DNA of 56,501 nt from JBHGXV01 sp041920505. GTDB taxonomy: Bacteria > Bacillota > Bacilli > Brevibacillales > Brevibacillaceae. The translations under genes were made by a program, and so were the position numbers. Below the pieces are notes generated by a model. That model had not been told where the DNA came from and ran no database searches. It was given only the letters and a program-made list of their open reading frames with translations. The stretch is taken from the NCBI GenBank assembly GCA_041920505.1, contig JBHGXV010000019.1, positions 1-56,501 of the forward strand. The letters run 5' to 3'. Of this stretch, positions 14,054-23,449 are shown piece by piece. Position 1 is the first letter of the stretch. Each line of letters opens with the position of its first letter.

Positions 14054-16618
14054 TCATTCCCTTTTCTCATCTGGTTCGTCAAACAGGGAGATTTGCGACT
14101 CCTGTGTCTCGTCCGTATCCGGCGCGGCGCTGGACGCGGACAATTCCGCCGCTTTCTCCCCCGTCTCCTTGTTCTCCTCGCTCGGGATGGCCGCCTCGAC
14201 CATCACGGCCCGCACCGGCCCGCTCAGGACAGAGCGTCCGCTTCCCCCCTGTTCATTCACCGGCACGGCGGCAACCGGCACGACGGCCCATTCACCGGTC
14301 GCGGTCTGGGCGTACAACTTGTCGCACGCGTCTCCCTCGATGTGCGCGGCGACGATGCGATGCGGCAAGGTTTTACGCTTGCGCAGGACCACAAGCCCCT
14401 TGCCCGCGCGGCCCTGCACCGGGAAATCGGACAGGCGGGTGCGCTTCACGACGCCTTCCTGGGTCACGACGCACACAACGCGCTCCGCTTCTCCTTGCAC
14501 GGCGAAAGCGCCCGCCACTTCGTCGCCGTTGGTCAGGGTGATCGCCTTCACGCCGCTCGACGCCCGGCCGGTCGGCGACACCTCGCCAATCGGGAAGCGG
14601 ATGCCCATGCCGTCGCGGGTGATGACCAGGTAGGTTTCGTCATCGCCAACCAGGCGCACATCGACGAATTCGTCCTCGTCGCTTTTCAGCTTGGCCGCCA
14701 CCAGCGCGCCGGAGCGGCTGGTGGCGTACTCGGCGAGCGGCGTCCTTTTGATCAGGCCTGAGCGGGTGACGTGGCAGACGTACAGCGGTTTCTCGAAGCT
14801 GTCGACGATGTGTAGCGCGATGATGCGCTGATGCTTCTCCAGCGCGATCACGTTGACCAACGCGGTGCCGACGTCTTTCCACTTGGCGTCGGGAAGTTCG
14901 TCCACCAGCACGGCGAAATACTTCCCGTCCTGCGTGAAAAACAGCGCGGTGTGTGACGTGTTGGCCTCGATGCAGTGGCGCACCTTGTCGCCCTCTTTCA
15001 CCCCGCAGGTGTCGATCGTGCCGCCCATCGACTTGAACGAGCGCGGGCTGGTCCGTTTCACGTAGCCTTCGTTCGTCAGCGTCACGATGCAGTCCTCGGC
15101 GTTGATCTGCATCGCCAGATCCACCTTGATCTCCTCGATCTCGCCCTGGATCTCGGTCAGCCTGGGCTCGCCGTATTTTTTCTTGATCTCCGACAACTCG
15201 CCGACGATCACCTGGATCAGCTTTTTCTCGCTGGCAAGAATCGCTTTCAATTCAGCGATCTCTTTTTCCAGCGCCGCCAGTTCTTTTTCCAGTTTGACGA
15301 TGTCGATCCGCGTCAGTGACGCCAACTGGATGCTGAGGATGGCGTCCGCCTGCTCGTCGGTGAAGCCGTATTGCTTTATGATGTTTTGCTTGGCATCCGC
15401 CCGATCCTCCGACCCCATGATCGTGTCGACGATCTCGCGCAAGATCGACTTGGCGCGAATCAGCCCGTGGACGATGTGCTGCCGCTTCTCTTTGCGATTC
15501 AGGTCAAATTGGCTGCGCTTGGTGACAACCTCTTTCTGGTGGGCAATGTAGGCCGAAAGCAGTTCTTTTAACCCCATCTGGCGAATCGTGCCCTCGTAGA
15601 TGGCGTTCATGTTGTAGTTGTAGTAAATCTGCAGGTCGGTGTTCTTGTACAGATAGTGCAGGATCGCTTGTGGATCGGCGTCCTTGCGAATGTCGATGAC
15701 GATCCGCACCTTTTTCTGCTCCGCTTCCTTGCGCCCGGTCTCGTCGCGGACGGCGATCGCCCCTTCGATCTTGCGCTCCAGCACCAGTTCGTCGATCTGC
15801 GCCACCAGCTTGCTTTTCACCACGTCGTAGGGAATCTCGCTGATGACGATTTTTTTCACCTTGCCGCCCTTTGGCTCTTCGACGTGGGTGCGGCCTCTGA
15901 TGATAAACTGTCCCCGGCCTGTCTCAAACGCCTTGCGAATGCCCGATACGCCCTGGACGATCCCGCCCGTGGGGAAATCCGGTCCCTTGATGTAGGTCAT
16001 CAGTTCGTCGAGCATAATCTTCGGGTTTTTCATCTGGGCGATGGTGGCGTCGATCACTTCGCCGAGGTTGTGCGTCGGAATCTCGGTGGCAAACCCGACG
16101 GCGATCCCCGACGCGCCATTGACCAGCAGGTTGGGAAAACGGGCCGGCAGGACGGCCGGCTGCTCGGTCGAGTTGTCGTAGTTGGGGATGAACGTCACCG
16201 TCGCTTTTTCAATGTCGCGCAGCATCTCGTTGGCCAAAGCCGACAGCCGCGACTCGGTGTAGCGCATCGCCGCCGGCGGATCGGCGTCCAGGCTTCCGAA
16301 GTTGCCGTGTCCCTGGATCAACACCTGCCGCATCTTCCACCACTGCGCCATGCGCACCATTGTCTCGTAGATGGCGCTGTCGCCGTGCGGATGGTAGGTC
16401 CCCATCACGTAACCGACGGTCTTCGCCGATTTGCGGTACGGTTTGTCGTGCGTATTGCCCTCCTGGTACATCGCGTAGAGAATGCGCCGCTGCACCGGCT
16501 TCAGCCCATCGCGCGCGTCGGGAATCGCCCGCGACAGGATCACCAGGTTGGCGTAATCCGAGAAGCGTTTGCTCATGATCTCGGCAAAGCTCTGTTCGAT
16601 CACTCGGTTGGACAGCAT
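14054..16618 (-). CDS. parC: DNA topoisomerase IV subunit A
   Basis: 854 aa, type IIA topoisomerase breakage-reunion subunit. The catalytic tyrosine is in AAMRYTESRL. The quinolone-determining region HPHGDSAIYE keeps the wild-type Ser and Glu, so no classic target mutation is present. The C-terminal beta-pinwheel lacks the gyrase-specific GyrA box that I would expect in GyrA, and the partner is ParE-type, which supports ParC over GyrA. A C-terminal acidic tail (SQISLFDEPDEKRE) is extra. The ATG is two bases after the parE stop, with GGATGA in the end of parE as ribosome site, so the two subunits are co-translated for decatenation of daughter chromosomes. Confidence 0.93.
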   Translation of the reverse strand: MLSNRVIEQSFAEIMSKRFSDYANLVILSRAIPDARDGLKPVQRRILYAMYQEGNTHDKPYRKSAKTVGYVMGTYHPHGDSAIYETMVRMAQWWKMRQVLIQGHGNFGSLDADPPAAMRYTESRLSALANEMLRDIEKATVTFIPNYDNSTEQPAVLPARFPNLLVNGASGIAVGFATEIPTHNLGEVIDATIAQMKNPKIMLDELMTYIKGPDFPTGGIVQGVSGIRKAFETGRGQFIIRGRTHVEEPKGGKVKKIVISEIPYDVVKSKLVAQIDELVLERKIEGAIAVRDETGRKEAEQKKVRIVIDIRKDADPQAILHYLYKNTDLQIYYNYNMNAIYEGTIRQMGLKELLSAYIAHQKEVVTKRSQFDLNRKEKRQHIVHGLIRAKSILREIVDTIMGSEDRADAKQNIIKQYGFTDEQADAILSIQLASLTRIDIVKLEKELAALEKEIAELKAILASEKKLIQVIVGELSEIKKKYGEPRLTEIQGEIEEIKVDLAMQINAEDCIVTLTNEGYVKRTSPRSFKSMGGTIDTCGVKEGDKVRHCIEANTSHTALFFTQDGKYFAVLVDELPDAKWKDVGTALVNVIALEKHQRIIALHIVDSFEKPLYVCHVTRSGLIKRTPLAEYATSRSGALVAAKLKSDEDEFVDVRLVGDDETYLVITRDGMGIRFPIGEVSPTGRASSGVKAITLTNGDEVAGAFAVQGEAERVVCVVTQEGVVKRTRLSDFPVQGRAGKGLVVLRKRKTLPHRIVAAHIEGDACDKLYAQTATGEWAVVPVAAVPVNEQGGSGRSVLSGPVRAVMVEAAIPSEENKETGEKAAELSASSAAPDTDETQESQISLFDEPDEKRE

Positions 16619-16620
16619 CG

Positions 16621-18579
16621 TTATTCATCCTCTCCCACTTCGAACGTGACGTGGCTCTCGATCCACTCGCGGCGCGGCGGCACCTTGTCCCCCATCAGCA
16701 CGGTGACGAGCTTCTCGCAATGGGCGAGGTCCTCAAGCGACACCTGGATCAGCTTGCGCGTTTCGGGATTCATCGTCGTCTCCCAGAGCTGGTCCGGGTT
16801 CATCTCCCCCAGCCCTTTGTAACGCTGCACCTCGGCGCCGCGCCCCAATTTTTTCAACGCCTGCTCCAATTCCGCATCGTTCCAGCAGTAAATGGACTCG
16901 ACGCCTTTCTTGCTCTCTTTTTTCACCTGGTACAACGGCGGCTGGGCGATGTACAGCTTGCCTGCGGCGATCAAGGGACGCATGTAGCGGAAAAAGAACG
17001 TGAGCAAAAGCGCCTGGATGTGCGAGCCGTCCACGTCGGCGTCGGACATGATGATGATTTTGTCAAACGCGCAGTTTTCGATGGAAAAGTCCTCGCCGAT
17101 GTCGGTCTCCAACACCTCCAGCACGGTGCGGAACTCTTCGTTGGCGAGAATCTCCGACAGTTTGGCCTTCTCCGTGTTGAGCGGCTTGCCCTTCAGCCCA
17201 AAAATCGCCTGAAACTCCGAGTTGCGTGCCTGCTTGGCCGAACCGCCGGCGGAGTCCCCCTCGACGAGGAACAGTTCGTTTCGCTTCGGGTCTTTCACCT
17301 GCGGCGGCGCGAACTTGTCGGAGATCGACTTGCGCTTTTTCCCCCCCTTGCCCTTCTTGTCGCCGCGCAGGGCTTCCCGCTGTTTGCGCAACTCTTCGCG
17401 AATTTCCGCCGAACGAATCGCCTTTTCCACCAGCATCTTGCCGATCTCCGGGTTTTCCTCCAGGAAAAATCCCAGTTTCTCCGAGACGATCTGCTCGACG
17501 ATCGTGCGCGCTTCTTCGTTGCCCAGCTTGTCCTTGGTCTGGGACTCGAACTGCACGTCGGCCATCTGCAGCGACAGCACGCCGAGGAATCCTTCGCGCA
17601 GGTCATTGCCTGTCAGGTTCGGGTCTTTGTCCCTGAGCAAGCCTTTTTTGCGGGCGAATTCGTTGAACACCCGGGTCGTTCCGTTGCGAAACCCGGTGAC
17701 GTGCGTCCCCCCGTCGGTCGTCGGGATCGAGTTGACGTAGGAGACGAGCGTTTCCGAGTAACCGTCGTTGTACTGAAAGGCCAGTTCGACGTAGACGTTG
17801 TCTTTTTCCCCGTCGAAGTAGACCACCGGATGCAAGGGCTGCTTGCCTTCGTTCAGGTACTCCACGTACGATTTCAGCCCGTCGGCAAAGCGAAATTCCT
17901 CCCGTTTTTCCTCGGGACCGCGTTTGTCGATCAGGACCATGTTCAGCCCTTTGAGCAAGAACGCGGTCTCGCGGAACCGGTCGCGGATCAGTTCGTAGTC
18001 GAAACGGACAGGGCCGAACACCGCTTCGTCCGGCAAAAACGTCACGGTCGTGCCGGTCCGCCTGGTGGCGCCCACCACCTCAAGGCCGGTTACCGGCTTG
18101 CCGACGTGTTCGTTGCCCTTTTCGTCGACGATGTATTCAAAACGCTGTCTATGTATCTTGCCGTCGCGGTGGATCTCCACCTCCAGCCATTTGGACAGGG
18201 CGACGACCACACTGGAGCCGACGCCGTGTAGGCCGCCGCTTTTCTTATACCCGCCGCCGCCAAACTTGCCGCCGGCGTGCAGGGTGGTGAAGATCACTTC
18301 CGGCACCGGACGCCCCGTCTTGTGCATCCCGGTCGGAATCCCCCGGCCGTGGTCTTCGACGCTGACGCTGCCGTCCTTGTACAGCGTGACGATGATCGTA
18401 TCGTTAAATCCCGCCAGGGTCTCGTCCTTGGCGTTGTCCACGATCTCCCACAACAGATGGTGCAGGCCACGGCTGCCGGTCGAGCCGATGTACATGCCGG
18501 GCCGCTTACGGACGGCAATCAGGCCTTCCAGTACCTGAATGTCGTCTTCCGTGTAGGTGAGCGTTTGCGCTTCGTTCAT
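16621..18579 (-). CDS. parE: DNA topoisomerase IV subunit B
   Basis: 652 aa. The GHKL ATPase domain has the N-box in EIVDNAKDETLAGF, the G1 motif EDHGRGIPTG and the glycine loop GGLHGVGSSVV. The transducer domain follows, then TOPRIM with LVEGDSAGGSA and the acidic pair SDADVDGSH. Residue K in DNAKDE, where most ParE have V, I or S, is a mild oddity. The start MNEAQTL is chosen for GAGGGGAG just upstream; a longer in-frame start lacks such a site. It forms an operon with parC. Confidence 0.94.
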   Translation of the reverse strand: MNEAQTLTYTEDDIQVLEGLIAVRKRPGMYIGSTGSRGLHHLLWEIVDNAKDETLAGFNDTIIVTLYKDGSVSVEDHGRGIPTGMHKTGRPVPEVIFTTLHAGGKFGGGGYKKSGGLHGVGSSVVVALSKWLEVEIHRDGKIHRQRFEYIVDEKGNEHVGKPVTGLEVVGATRRTGTTVTFLPDEAVFGPVRFDYELIRDRFRETAFLLKGLNMVLIDKRGPEEKREEFRFADGLKSYVEYLNEGKQPLHPVVYFDGEKDNVYVELAFQYNDGYSETLVSYVNSIPTTDGGTHVTGFRNGTTRVFNEFARKKGLLRDKDPNLTGNDLREGFLGVLSLQMADVQFESQTKDKLGNEEARTIVEQIVSEKLGFFLEENPEIGKMLVEKAIRSAEIREELRKQREALRGDKKGKGGKKRKSISDKFAPPQVKDPKRNELFLVEGDSAGGSAKQARNSEFQAIFGLKGKPLNTEKAKLSEILANEEFRTVLEVLETDIGEDFSIENCAFDKIIIMSDADVDGSHIQALLLTFFFRYMRPLIAAGKLYIAQPPLYQVKKESKKGVESIYCWNDAELEQALKKLGRGAEVQRYKGLGEMNPDQLWETTMNPETRKLIQVSLEDLAHCEKLVTVLMGDKVPPRREWIESHVTFEVGEDE

Positions 18580-18648
18580 TCCGTTCTCCCCTCTACAGCA
18601 CAAGTTGCATGCGAACACTTAATCGCTATTGTATACGATTTGGCGGCG

Positions 18649-18683
18649 AAAAAACAGCCACCCTGCGGAAGCAAGATGGCTTT
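18649..18683 (-). terminator. Terminator of the YebC gene
   Basis: On the minus strand AGCCATC and GGTGGCT pair around an 18-nt loop region, followed by six T. It separates yebC from parE. Confidence 0.65.
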
Positions 18684-18691
18684 GATGCGGG

Positions 18692-19438
18692 TTACCCCAT
18701 CAGTTTTTCCATTTCCTCATCGTCGATTTCGTAGTTGGCGTACACGTTCTGCACGTCGTCGTTCTCTTCGAACGCTTCCATCATTTTGAGCATCTTTGCC
18801 GCGTCGTCCCCGCTGATTTTGACGGTGTTCTGCGGAATCCACTGCACCGACGCGTTGGCGAACGAGTACCCCTGCGCTTCCAGACCGGTCTTTACCTGTT
18901 CCAGTTCGTGCGGATGGGTGAGCACCTCGTACGAATCGTCGTGGGTCACCACATCCTCCGCTCCCGCTTCCAGAGCGTGCATCAGAATCGTGTCCTCGTC
19001 GACGTCGAACTGTTCGCGATCGATGATGATGACGCCTTTGCGGTCGAACATGAAGCTGACGGAGCCGGTTTCGCCCAGGTTGCCGCCGCGCTTGTTGAAG
19101 ATCGCGCGCACGTCGGCCGCGGTGCGGTTGCGGTTGTCGGTGAGGCACTCGACGATCACGGCCACGCCGCCCGGACCGTAGCCCTCGTAGCGGATTTCCT
19201 CGTAGTTGTCCGTGTTGCCCGTATCGGTCGCTTTCTTGATCGCCCGCTCGATGTTTTCAAGCGGCATGTTAATCGCCCGCGCGTTGGCGATAATCGCTTT
19301 CAATTTCAGGTTGGCGTTGGGATCGGGGCCGCCTTTTTTCGCTTCCACGTAAATCTGGCGGGCGAATTTCACGTATTGATTGTTCCGTTTCTGGTCTGCG
19401 ATCCCCTTTTTGTTGGCAAACAGCTTAAACTTTGGCAT
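18692..19438 (-). CDS. YebC/PmpR-family protein
   Basis: 248 aa, the usual length. Conserved N-terminal block with a DQKRNNQYVKFARQIYVEAKKGG-like run (seen at 14-36), then NLKLKAIIANARAINMP, the YEGYGPGGVAV loop and the acidic C-terminal domain ending EMEKLMG. Family members act as transcription factors (PmpR) or, as shown for some Bacilli and mitochondrial relatives, as translation factors that relieve ribosome stalling. Which role holds here cannot be read from sequence. Start MPKFKLF has GATGAGGAGAG eight bases upstream. Monocistronic with its own terminator. Confidence 0.9.
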   Translation of the reverse strand: MPKFKLFANKKGIADQKRNNQYVKFARQIYVEAKKGGPDPNANLKLKAIIANARAINMPLENIERAIKKATDTGNTDNYEEIRYEGYGPGGVAVIVECLTDNRNRTAADVRAIFNKRGGNLGETGSVSFMFDRKGVIIIDREQFDVDEDTILMHALEAGAEDVVTHDDSYEVLTHPHELEQVKTGLEAQGYSFANASVQWIPQNTVKISGDDAAKMLKMMEAFEENDDVQNVYANYEIDDEEMEKLMG

Positions 19439-19583
19439 GACAAAAACTCTCCTCATCGTACAGGAATTCACCATATAAGTGTAGCACCAGACGGGAAGAG
19501 AGGTCAAAGAAAAATCGGGTAGGGGCGGACGGAATCGGGCAAGCTATGGACGGCATCTTATCCAGACAAAGGAGGCATGTGCG

Positions 19584-19952
19584 GTGATCAGCGCTACCAA
19601 ACCGTTCGCCAAGTTTCACAAATGGGACGAACATCTCATCGCCGACGTCCAGGCGCTCAATTCCTCCGGCTACACGCGTGACGATATTCACGTGTTGAAG
19701 TGGAAACCGGACGTGCACCACATGAGCCAGGGCGACAATCATTACACATACGGGAAAAAACGGGAGGAAGCCGACCTGGAGGCGAAGGCCGACGTGTTTG
19801 CCCACGGCGGCAAGGAGTTGCGCACCCGGCTGGAACACCTCGGATTCGCCAAGGAAGAGGCGGCCGCCCTCGTGCGCAAGCTGGAAGAGACGGATTACAG
19901 TTGCATCCTGGTCGTCCGCGATTTGCGCGACGACATCATCCCGTTGCAATAG
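19584..19952 (+). CDS. YflT-like general stress protein (17M-like domain)
   Basis: 122 aa, GTG start eight bases after AAAGGAGG. The FAKFHKWDEHLIADVQALNSSGY opening (written here as motif 7-29, with the pattern of variable-helix then SGYTRDDIHVL) fits the YflT / general stress 17M-like fold. In that family one short domain binds an unknown ligand and is induced by sigma-B in Bacillus. The C-terminal half is charged helix (KEEAAALVRKLEETD). No sigma-B promoter can be confidently assigned. Soluble, no cysteines except one near the end. Confidence 0.65.
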   Translation: MISATKPFAKFHKWDEHLIADVQALNSSGYTRDDIHVLKWKPDVHHMSQGDNHYTYGKKREEADLEAKADVFAHGGKELRTRLEHLGFAKEEAAALVRKLEETDYSCILVVRDLRDDIIPLQ

Positions 19953-19968
19953 CGGATGCATCTGGCCG

Positions 19969-20001
19969 AAGCGCTTCCGCCGACAGACGGAGGCGCTTTT
20001 C
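19969..20001 (+). terminator. Terminator of the YflT-like gene
   Basis: Arms AGCGCTTCCG and CGGAGGCGCT (one wobble) with a TTTT tail, 17 bp beyond the stop. Confidence 0.65.
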
Positions 20002-20009
20002 GCGCATGA

Positions 20010-20039
20010 AAGAAACTGCCGGAAAACCCGGCAGTTTCG
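20010..20039 (-). terminator. Terminator of the DUF1292 gene
   Basis: Perfect arms GAAACTGCCGG and CCGGCAGTTTC with a 5-nt loop directly after the minus-strand stop, followed by TTTC on that strand. Confidence 0.7.
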
Positions 20040-20042
20040 TGC

Positions 20043-20375
20043 TTATTTATGATCGTGCGCATGATCGTGCTCGTCGATCAGCTCGATGTCTTCGAGAATC
20101 TCGTCCAATTTGGCGTACGCCGCTTCCTCTTCTTCCGGTTCGAGCGGAATCAGTTCTTCGCCATCGATGCCCAAAACGAAAATCTCCACTTCTTCTTCCA
20201 GCTCGTCCTCGGCGGCAGCGTCCTCATCCAGCGCGGGCGTCAGCGCCACGTATGGTTTCTGGTTGGCTTCGTAAACGGCGATGACTTCGAAATCGCCGAC
20301 CACGTTGCCGTTTTCGTCGTCCAGGCTGATGATGTCGCCCACTTCCAGGCTTTTGGCTTCCCTGTCGTTGTTCAA
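20043..20375 (-). CDS. DUF1292 family acidic protein
   Basis: About 110 aa, very acidic (runs DEDAAAEDELEEEVE and EPEEEEAAYAKLDEILEDIEL). The core DDENGNVVGDFEVIAVYEAN and YVALTP pattern is typical of the small DUF1292 (YrzB-like) proteins that in Bacilli are usually encoded near yrrK. The C-terminus DEHDHAHDHK carries a histidine cluster that could bind metal (inference). TTG at 20375 with AAAGGA ten bases upstream is preferred; GTG at 20384 is only one base from that site. Function unknown. Confidence 0.75.
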   Translation of the reverse strand: MNNDREAKSLEVGDIISLDDENGNVVGDFEVIAVYEANQKPYVALTPALDEDAAAEDELEEEVEIFVLGIDGEELIPLEPEEEEAAYAKLDEILEDIELIDEHDHAHDHK

Positions 20376-20538
20376 ACGGTTCACGTCCTTTACTTGGTTT
20401 TCCGGTTCCCTACCATCTTACTGCTTTTTCGTCCCAGAAGCAAAGCCTTCTTGCGCGAACTCGCCGACAGGCGTCAGCCCATACATACCGGCTTGCTTCC
20501 CGGTGTCCCTCCACAGGTTAGCGTACCTCTTTGGCCGG

Positions 20539-21561
20539 TCAAACATGCGGCAAATGAGAGATACCGTCCCCGCTGACGGGCAACCTCACATCGATCGTTG
20601 TTCCTTTGTCCAGCTCGCTCGTAATCACGATGCTGCCGCAAAGGGCCTCGACAATTCTGAAGCTGACCATCAGCCCAAGACCGGTGCCCGTTTCCTTGGT
20701 ATCGTATACCGGTTCTCCCGGTCTTTTGATCCGATTCTCTGAGATGCCGCATCCCTGATGGGTGAAGCGGATCAGCACGCTCGCGGTCGATTAGACTGAC
20801 GTGGATATGGATGTCTCCCCCGTCCGGCATGGCATCGACGCAACTCTGCAAGATATGGGAAAACGCTTGCCTGAGTTGAGCGGGGTCACAATCGATCTGT
20901 ACCTGTTCACAGGTAAAACAGAAGAAAATGCGGATCTGTCCGCACGACTGGTTGGCGAACGACGGAGGGAGGATGCTTTGCAACAAGGAAATCAGGTCGA
21001 TGGATTGAAACGTGGAGGAGGCCGGCTTTGCCAGTGCGAGGAAGTCGCTGATCACGTTTTCGATCGCATGCAGTTCAGACAGCATGAGGTCCACATACAT
21101 CTCGGTTGCGTGCACCTGCTGTTTCATCAGTTGAGTAAATCCTTTCAATGTCGTAAGCGGGTTGCGAATTTCGTGGGCAACCACCGCCGCCAGTTGCCCC
21201 ATCGCCGAGAGGAGTTCCGAGCGATGCATCCACTCATTCGACTGGTTTTGCGCCGGTACGCTGCGGACTTTTTCCTTGGGAACCCGTACGTTCTTGCCCT
21301 CATGCTTCCGAGGAAGAGAGACGGGAACTTTGCACCCCTCGGAGCAGATCCTTACATTGACAATCAGGTCTTTCAGGTGTCCGACCAGATCGCGATATTC
21401 GCTGTGCATGGTGTTTCGTAACCGTAGTCCGGTTCGTTCGCGATCCCGAAGAATCCGTTCCAGTTGGCGTCACGCTGGCGAAGGGTGAGAACTTTTTCAA
21501 AGGAACCTCTCGTGCTCAAGTGGGCTTTCCCGGGTCCTGACAACTGGAATGGCTTAACCAT
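20539..21561 (-). pseudogene. Decayed sporulation-type sensor histidine kinase
   Basis: Starts with ATG 21561 behind AGGAGGG. The first about 30 codons are in one frame; coding then continues in another frame from about 21470 (RQLERILRDRER onward) through the His box VVAHEIRNPLTT. It returns to the first frame at 20779, where one extra base separates DRE from VLIRF. The ATPase part has also lost key residues: the N-box Asn is replaced (LQSCVDAMP, usually KNAIEAMP), and the G1 Asp is His (THQGCGIS, usually D-x-GCGI). GTGLGLM is still readable. Two compensating frameshifts plus lost ATP-binding residues argue for true decay. The original protein resembled the KinA/B/E group feeding the Spo0A phosphorelay. 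Confidence 0.8.
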
Positions 21562-21645
21562 TGGACTCCCTCCTGATTTGCGAATTTTTTCAATATTATC
21601 TGTTCGACAGAAACATCCATCCTCCTTTATTTCTTGATAATAAGA

Positions 21646-21683
21646 AAAGAGACATGCTCAATCGAGACATGCCTCTTGTCGAA
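21646..21683 (-). terminator. Terminator of the ABC transporter operon
   Basis: Arms AGAGGCATG and CATGTCTCT (one wobble) then TTTTCTT on the minus strand, right after the permease stop. Confidence 0.7.
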
Positions 21684-22523
21684 TTATTTTCCGGACCGGA
21701 AGAAGGAACGGCGCACCGGCGTCAATAGATACGCGCTCAACGCGACGATGGTAACGCTCAGCGCGCCGTACACCACCAGGAAAAACAGCCACGGCGGCAT
21801 GAACAGGGCAAGCGGCGGGCCGAAGTCCTCCCCGAGGATGTTGGCCATCACCATCACCGGATTGAAGCCGGCCAGCACCTGCATCCACCAGAGTTTCATC
21901 GGGTCATCGTCGGGATGCAGTTCGTTGTAAAGCGAACCAAGGAAGAGCAGCAACAGCCCCGTGCCGACGACGAAGAAAAAGGCGAGACCGTAGGCGGTGA
22001 TGGTGCTGACGCCGGTGCGTTTGATCCAGGTGGAGCAAAACAACCCGAGCGCGCCGAAAAAGACAATGTTGGTCGCAAAGAACAGCACCAGCGTCATCAA
22101 CTGGACGGGCGAAAACCCGCCGTACAGAAAGACGAAGCTGTACAGCGGCAGCGACGCCACCACCAGGAGAAAGACAAAGGCGAGCGAGGTAAACAGCTTG
22201 CTGGTGATGATTCGCCACGCTGTCAACTGGGTGGTCAACAGGATATTCAGCGTCTGCCGCTCCCGCTCGCCGCTGATCGCACCGGCGGAGAGCGCCGGCG
22301 CGATGAAGCAGATCATCCCGTACTGGATCACGGCGATCAGGATAAACAATTCGCGGTTTTCGCCCGGCATGACGCTTCTGTCCATCTGCCGGATGTACAT
22401 AAAGCCGAGCAGGATCGCCCCCATGACGAACAGGTAGAGCGCGAGAATCCAGAAGGTCTTTTTCGTGCGAAAGCGTTCCCGCATTTCCTTGACGATCAAA
22501 GGATTGGTGAAAAAGCCGCCCAT
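21684..22523 (-). CDS. ABC-2 type transporter permease
   Basis: 279 aa with six probable membrane helices: about 24-42, 58-80, 105-130, 138-160, 172-195 and 245-268. The N-terminus NPLIVKEMRERFRTKKTF and the ISGERERQTLNILLTT segment after helix 2 are typical of ABC-2 permeases. The start ATG shares its A with the TGA of the ATPase gene, so the two are translationally coupled. Substrate unknown. The presence of a large membrane-anchored exported protein upstream suggests envelope maintenance or export (inference). Confidence 0.85.
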   Translation of the reverse strand: MGGFFTNPLIVKEMRERFRTKKTFWILALYLFVMGAILLGFMYIRQMDRSVMPGENRELFILIAVIQYGMICFIAPALSAGAISGERERQTLNILLTTQLTAWRIITSKLFTSLAFVFLLVVASLPLYSFVFLYGGFSPVQLMTLVLFFATNIVFFGALGLFCSTWIKRTGVSTITAYGLAFFFVVGTGLLLLFLGSLYNELHPDDDPMKLWWMQVLAGFNPVMVMANILGEDFGPPLALFMPPWLFFLVVYGALSVTIVALSAYLLTPVRRSFFRSGK

Positions 22524-23449
22524 CAGTTGCCCACTCCTTCCGTGATGGCCAGGAACACATCTTCGAGATTTTCCTTCGATTCGCCGTAGTGCACGATCGG
22601 CACGCCGGCGGCGATCAGTTGCGACAATAGCGCCGCCTTGTCCGCATCCGTGCCCGTAAAGTGGAAGCGGAAATGGCCGTTCTTGTTGTCCAGCCGCTTG
22701 ACAAAGGGGAATGCCGAAAGAATCGACTCGGCCAGGTCGTGTTTGTCCAGCGGTTTTACCTGCATGACGGTGATGCCGCGCGCGCCCACGCTCACTTCAT
22801 CCACCTGTCCGCAGGCGATCAGCCGTCCTTTTTCGATCACGCCGATCTGATCGCACAACTCGGCCAGCTCGGGCAGGATGTGAGAGCTGATCAGAATGGT
22901 TTTTCCCATGTAGCGCAACTGCTTTAAAATCTCCCGCATCTCGATGCGGGCGCGCGGATCGAGGCCGGACGCGGGCTCGTCGAGGATCAGCACGTCTGGG
23001 TTGTGCACGAGGCAGCGGGCCAGACCGAGCCGCTGTTTCATCCCGCGCGACAGGGAATCGACATAGGCGTCCGCCTTGTCGGACAAATTGACCAGCTCAC
23101 GCAAATCGGCGATCAGCGCATTTCGCTTTGACACCGGGATGTTGTACGCGCCCGCGTAAAAGTCGAGGTACTCGGTCGCTTTCAGATTGTCGTACACCCC
23201 GAAAAAGTCAGGCATGTAGCCGACAGCCTGACGCACCGCCTTAGGCTCCTTGACGACGTCGCAGCCTGCGACCCACGCTTTTCCCGAAGTCGGCGCAAGC
23301 AGCGTGGACAAAATCAGCATCGTCGTCGACTTGCCCGCGCCGTTCGGGCCGATAAATCCGAACACGCTGCCCTTTTCGATCGACAGGTTGAGGTCGAGCA
23401 GCGCGTCCAGTTTGCCGTATCGCTTGCTCAAATGTTCTGTGCGGATCAT
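22523..23449 (-). CDS. ABC transporter ATP-binding protein
   Basis: 308 aa. Walker A GPNGAGKST, signature LSRGMKQR, Walker B VLILDEP with D-loop ASGLDPRAR, and switch His in ISSHIL. A C-terminal about 80-residue extension is typical of drug/lantibiotic/Nos-type exporters. The Q-loop is in VGYMPDF, with M-P-D instead of the common Q, as in several ABC-2 exporters. Overlaps the 755-aa protein gene by four bases and the permease by one, so the three are made together. Confidence 0.92.
   Translation of the reverse strand: MIRTEHLSKRYGKLDALLDLNLSIEKGSVFGFIGPNGAGKSTTMLILSTLLAPTSGKAWVAGCDVVKEPKAVRQAVGYMPDFFGVYDNLKATEYLDFYAGAYNIPVSKRNALIADLRELVNLSDKADAYVDSLSRGMKQRLGLARCLVHNPDVLILDEPASGLDPRARIEMREILKQLRYMGKTILISSHILPELAELCDQIGVIEKGRLIACGQVDEVSVGARGITVMQVKPLDKHDLAESILSAFPFVKRLDNKNGHFRFHFTGTDADKAALLSQLIAAGVPIVHYGESKENLEDVFLAITEGVGN

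Noticed and set aside
16360..16420. Possible quinolone-resistance mutation in parC
   Set aside because: The key Ser and Glu of the determining region are the susceptible residues.
20779..21475. Programmed frameshifting in the sensor kinase
   Set aside because: No slippery heptamer or downstream structure at either site, and ATP-binding residues are also lost.
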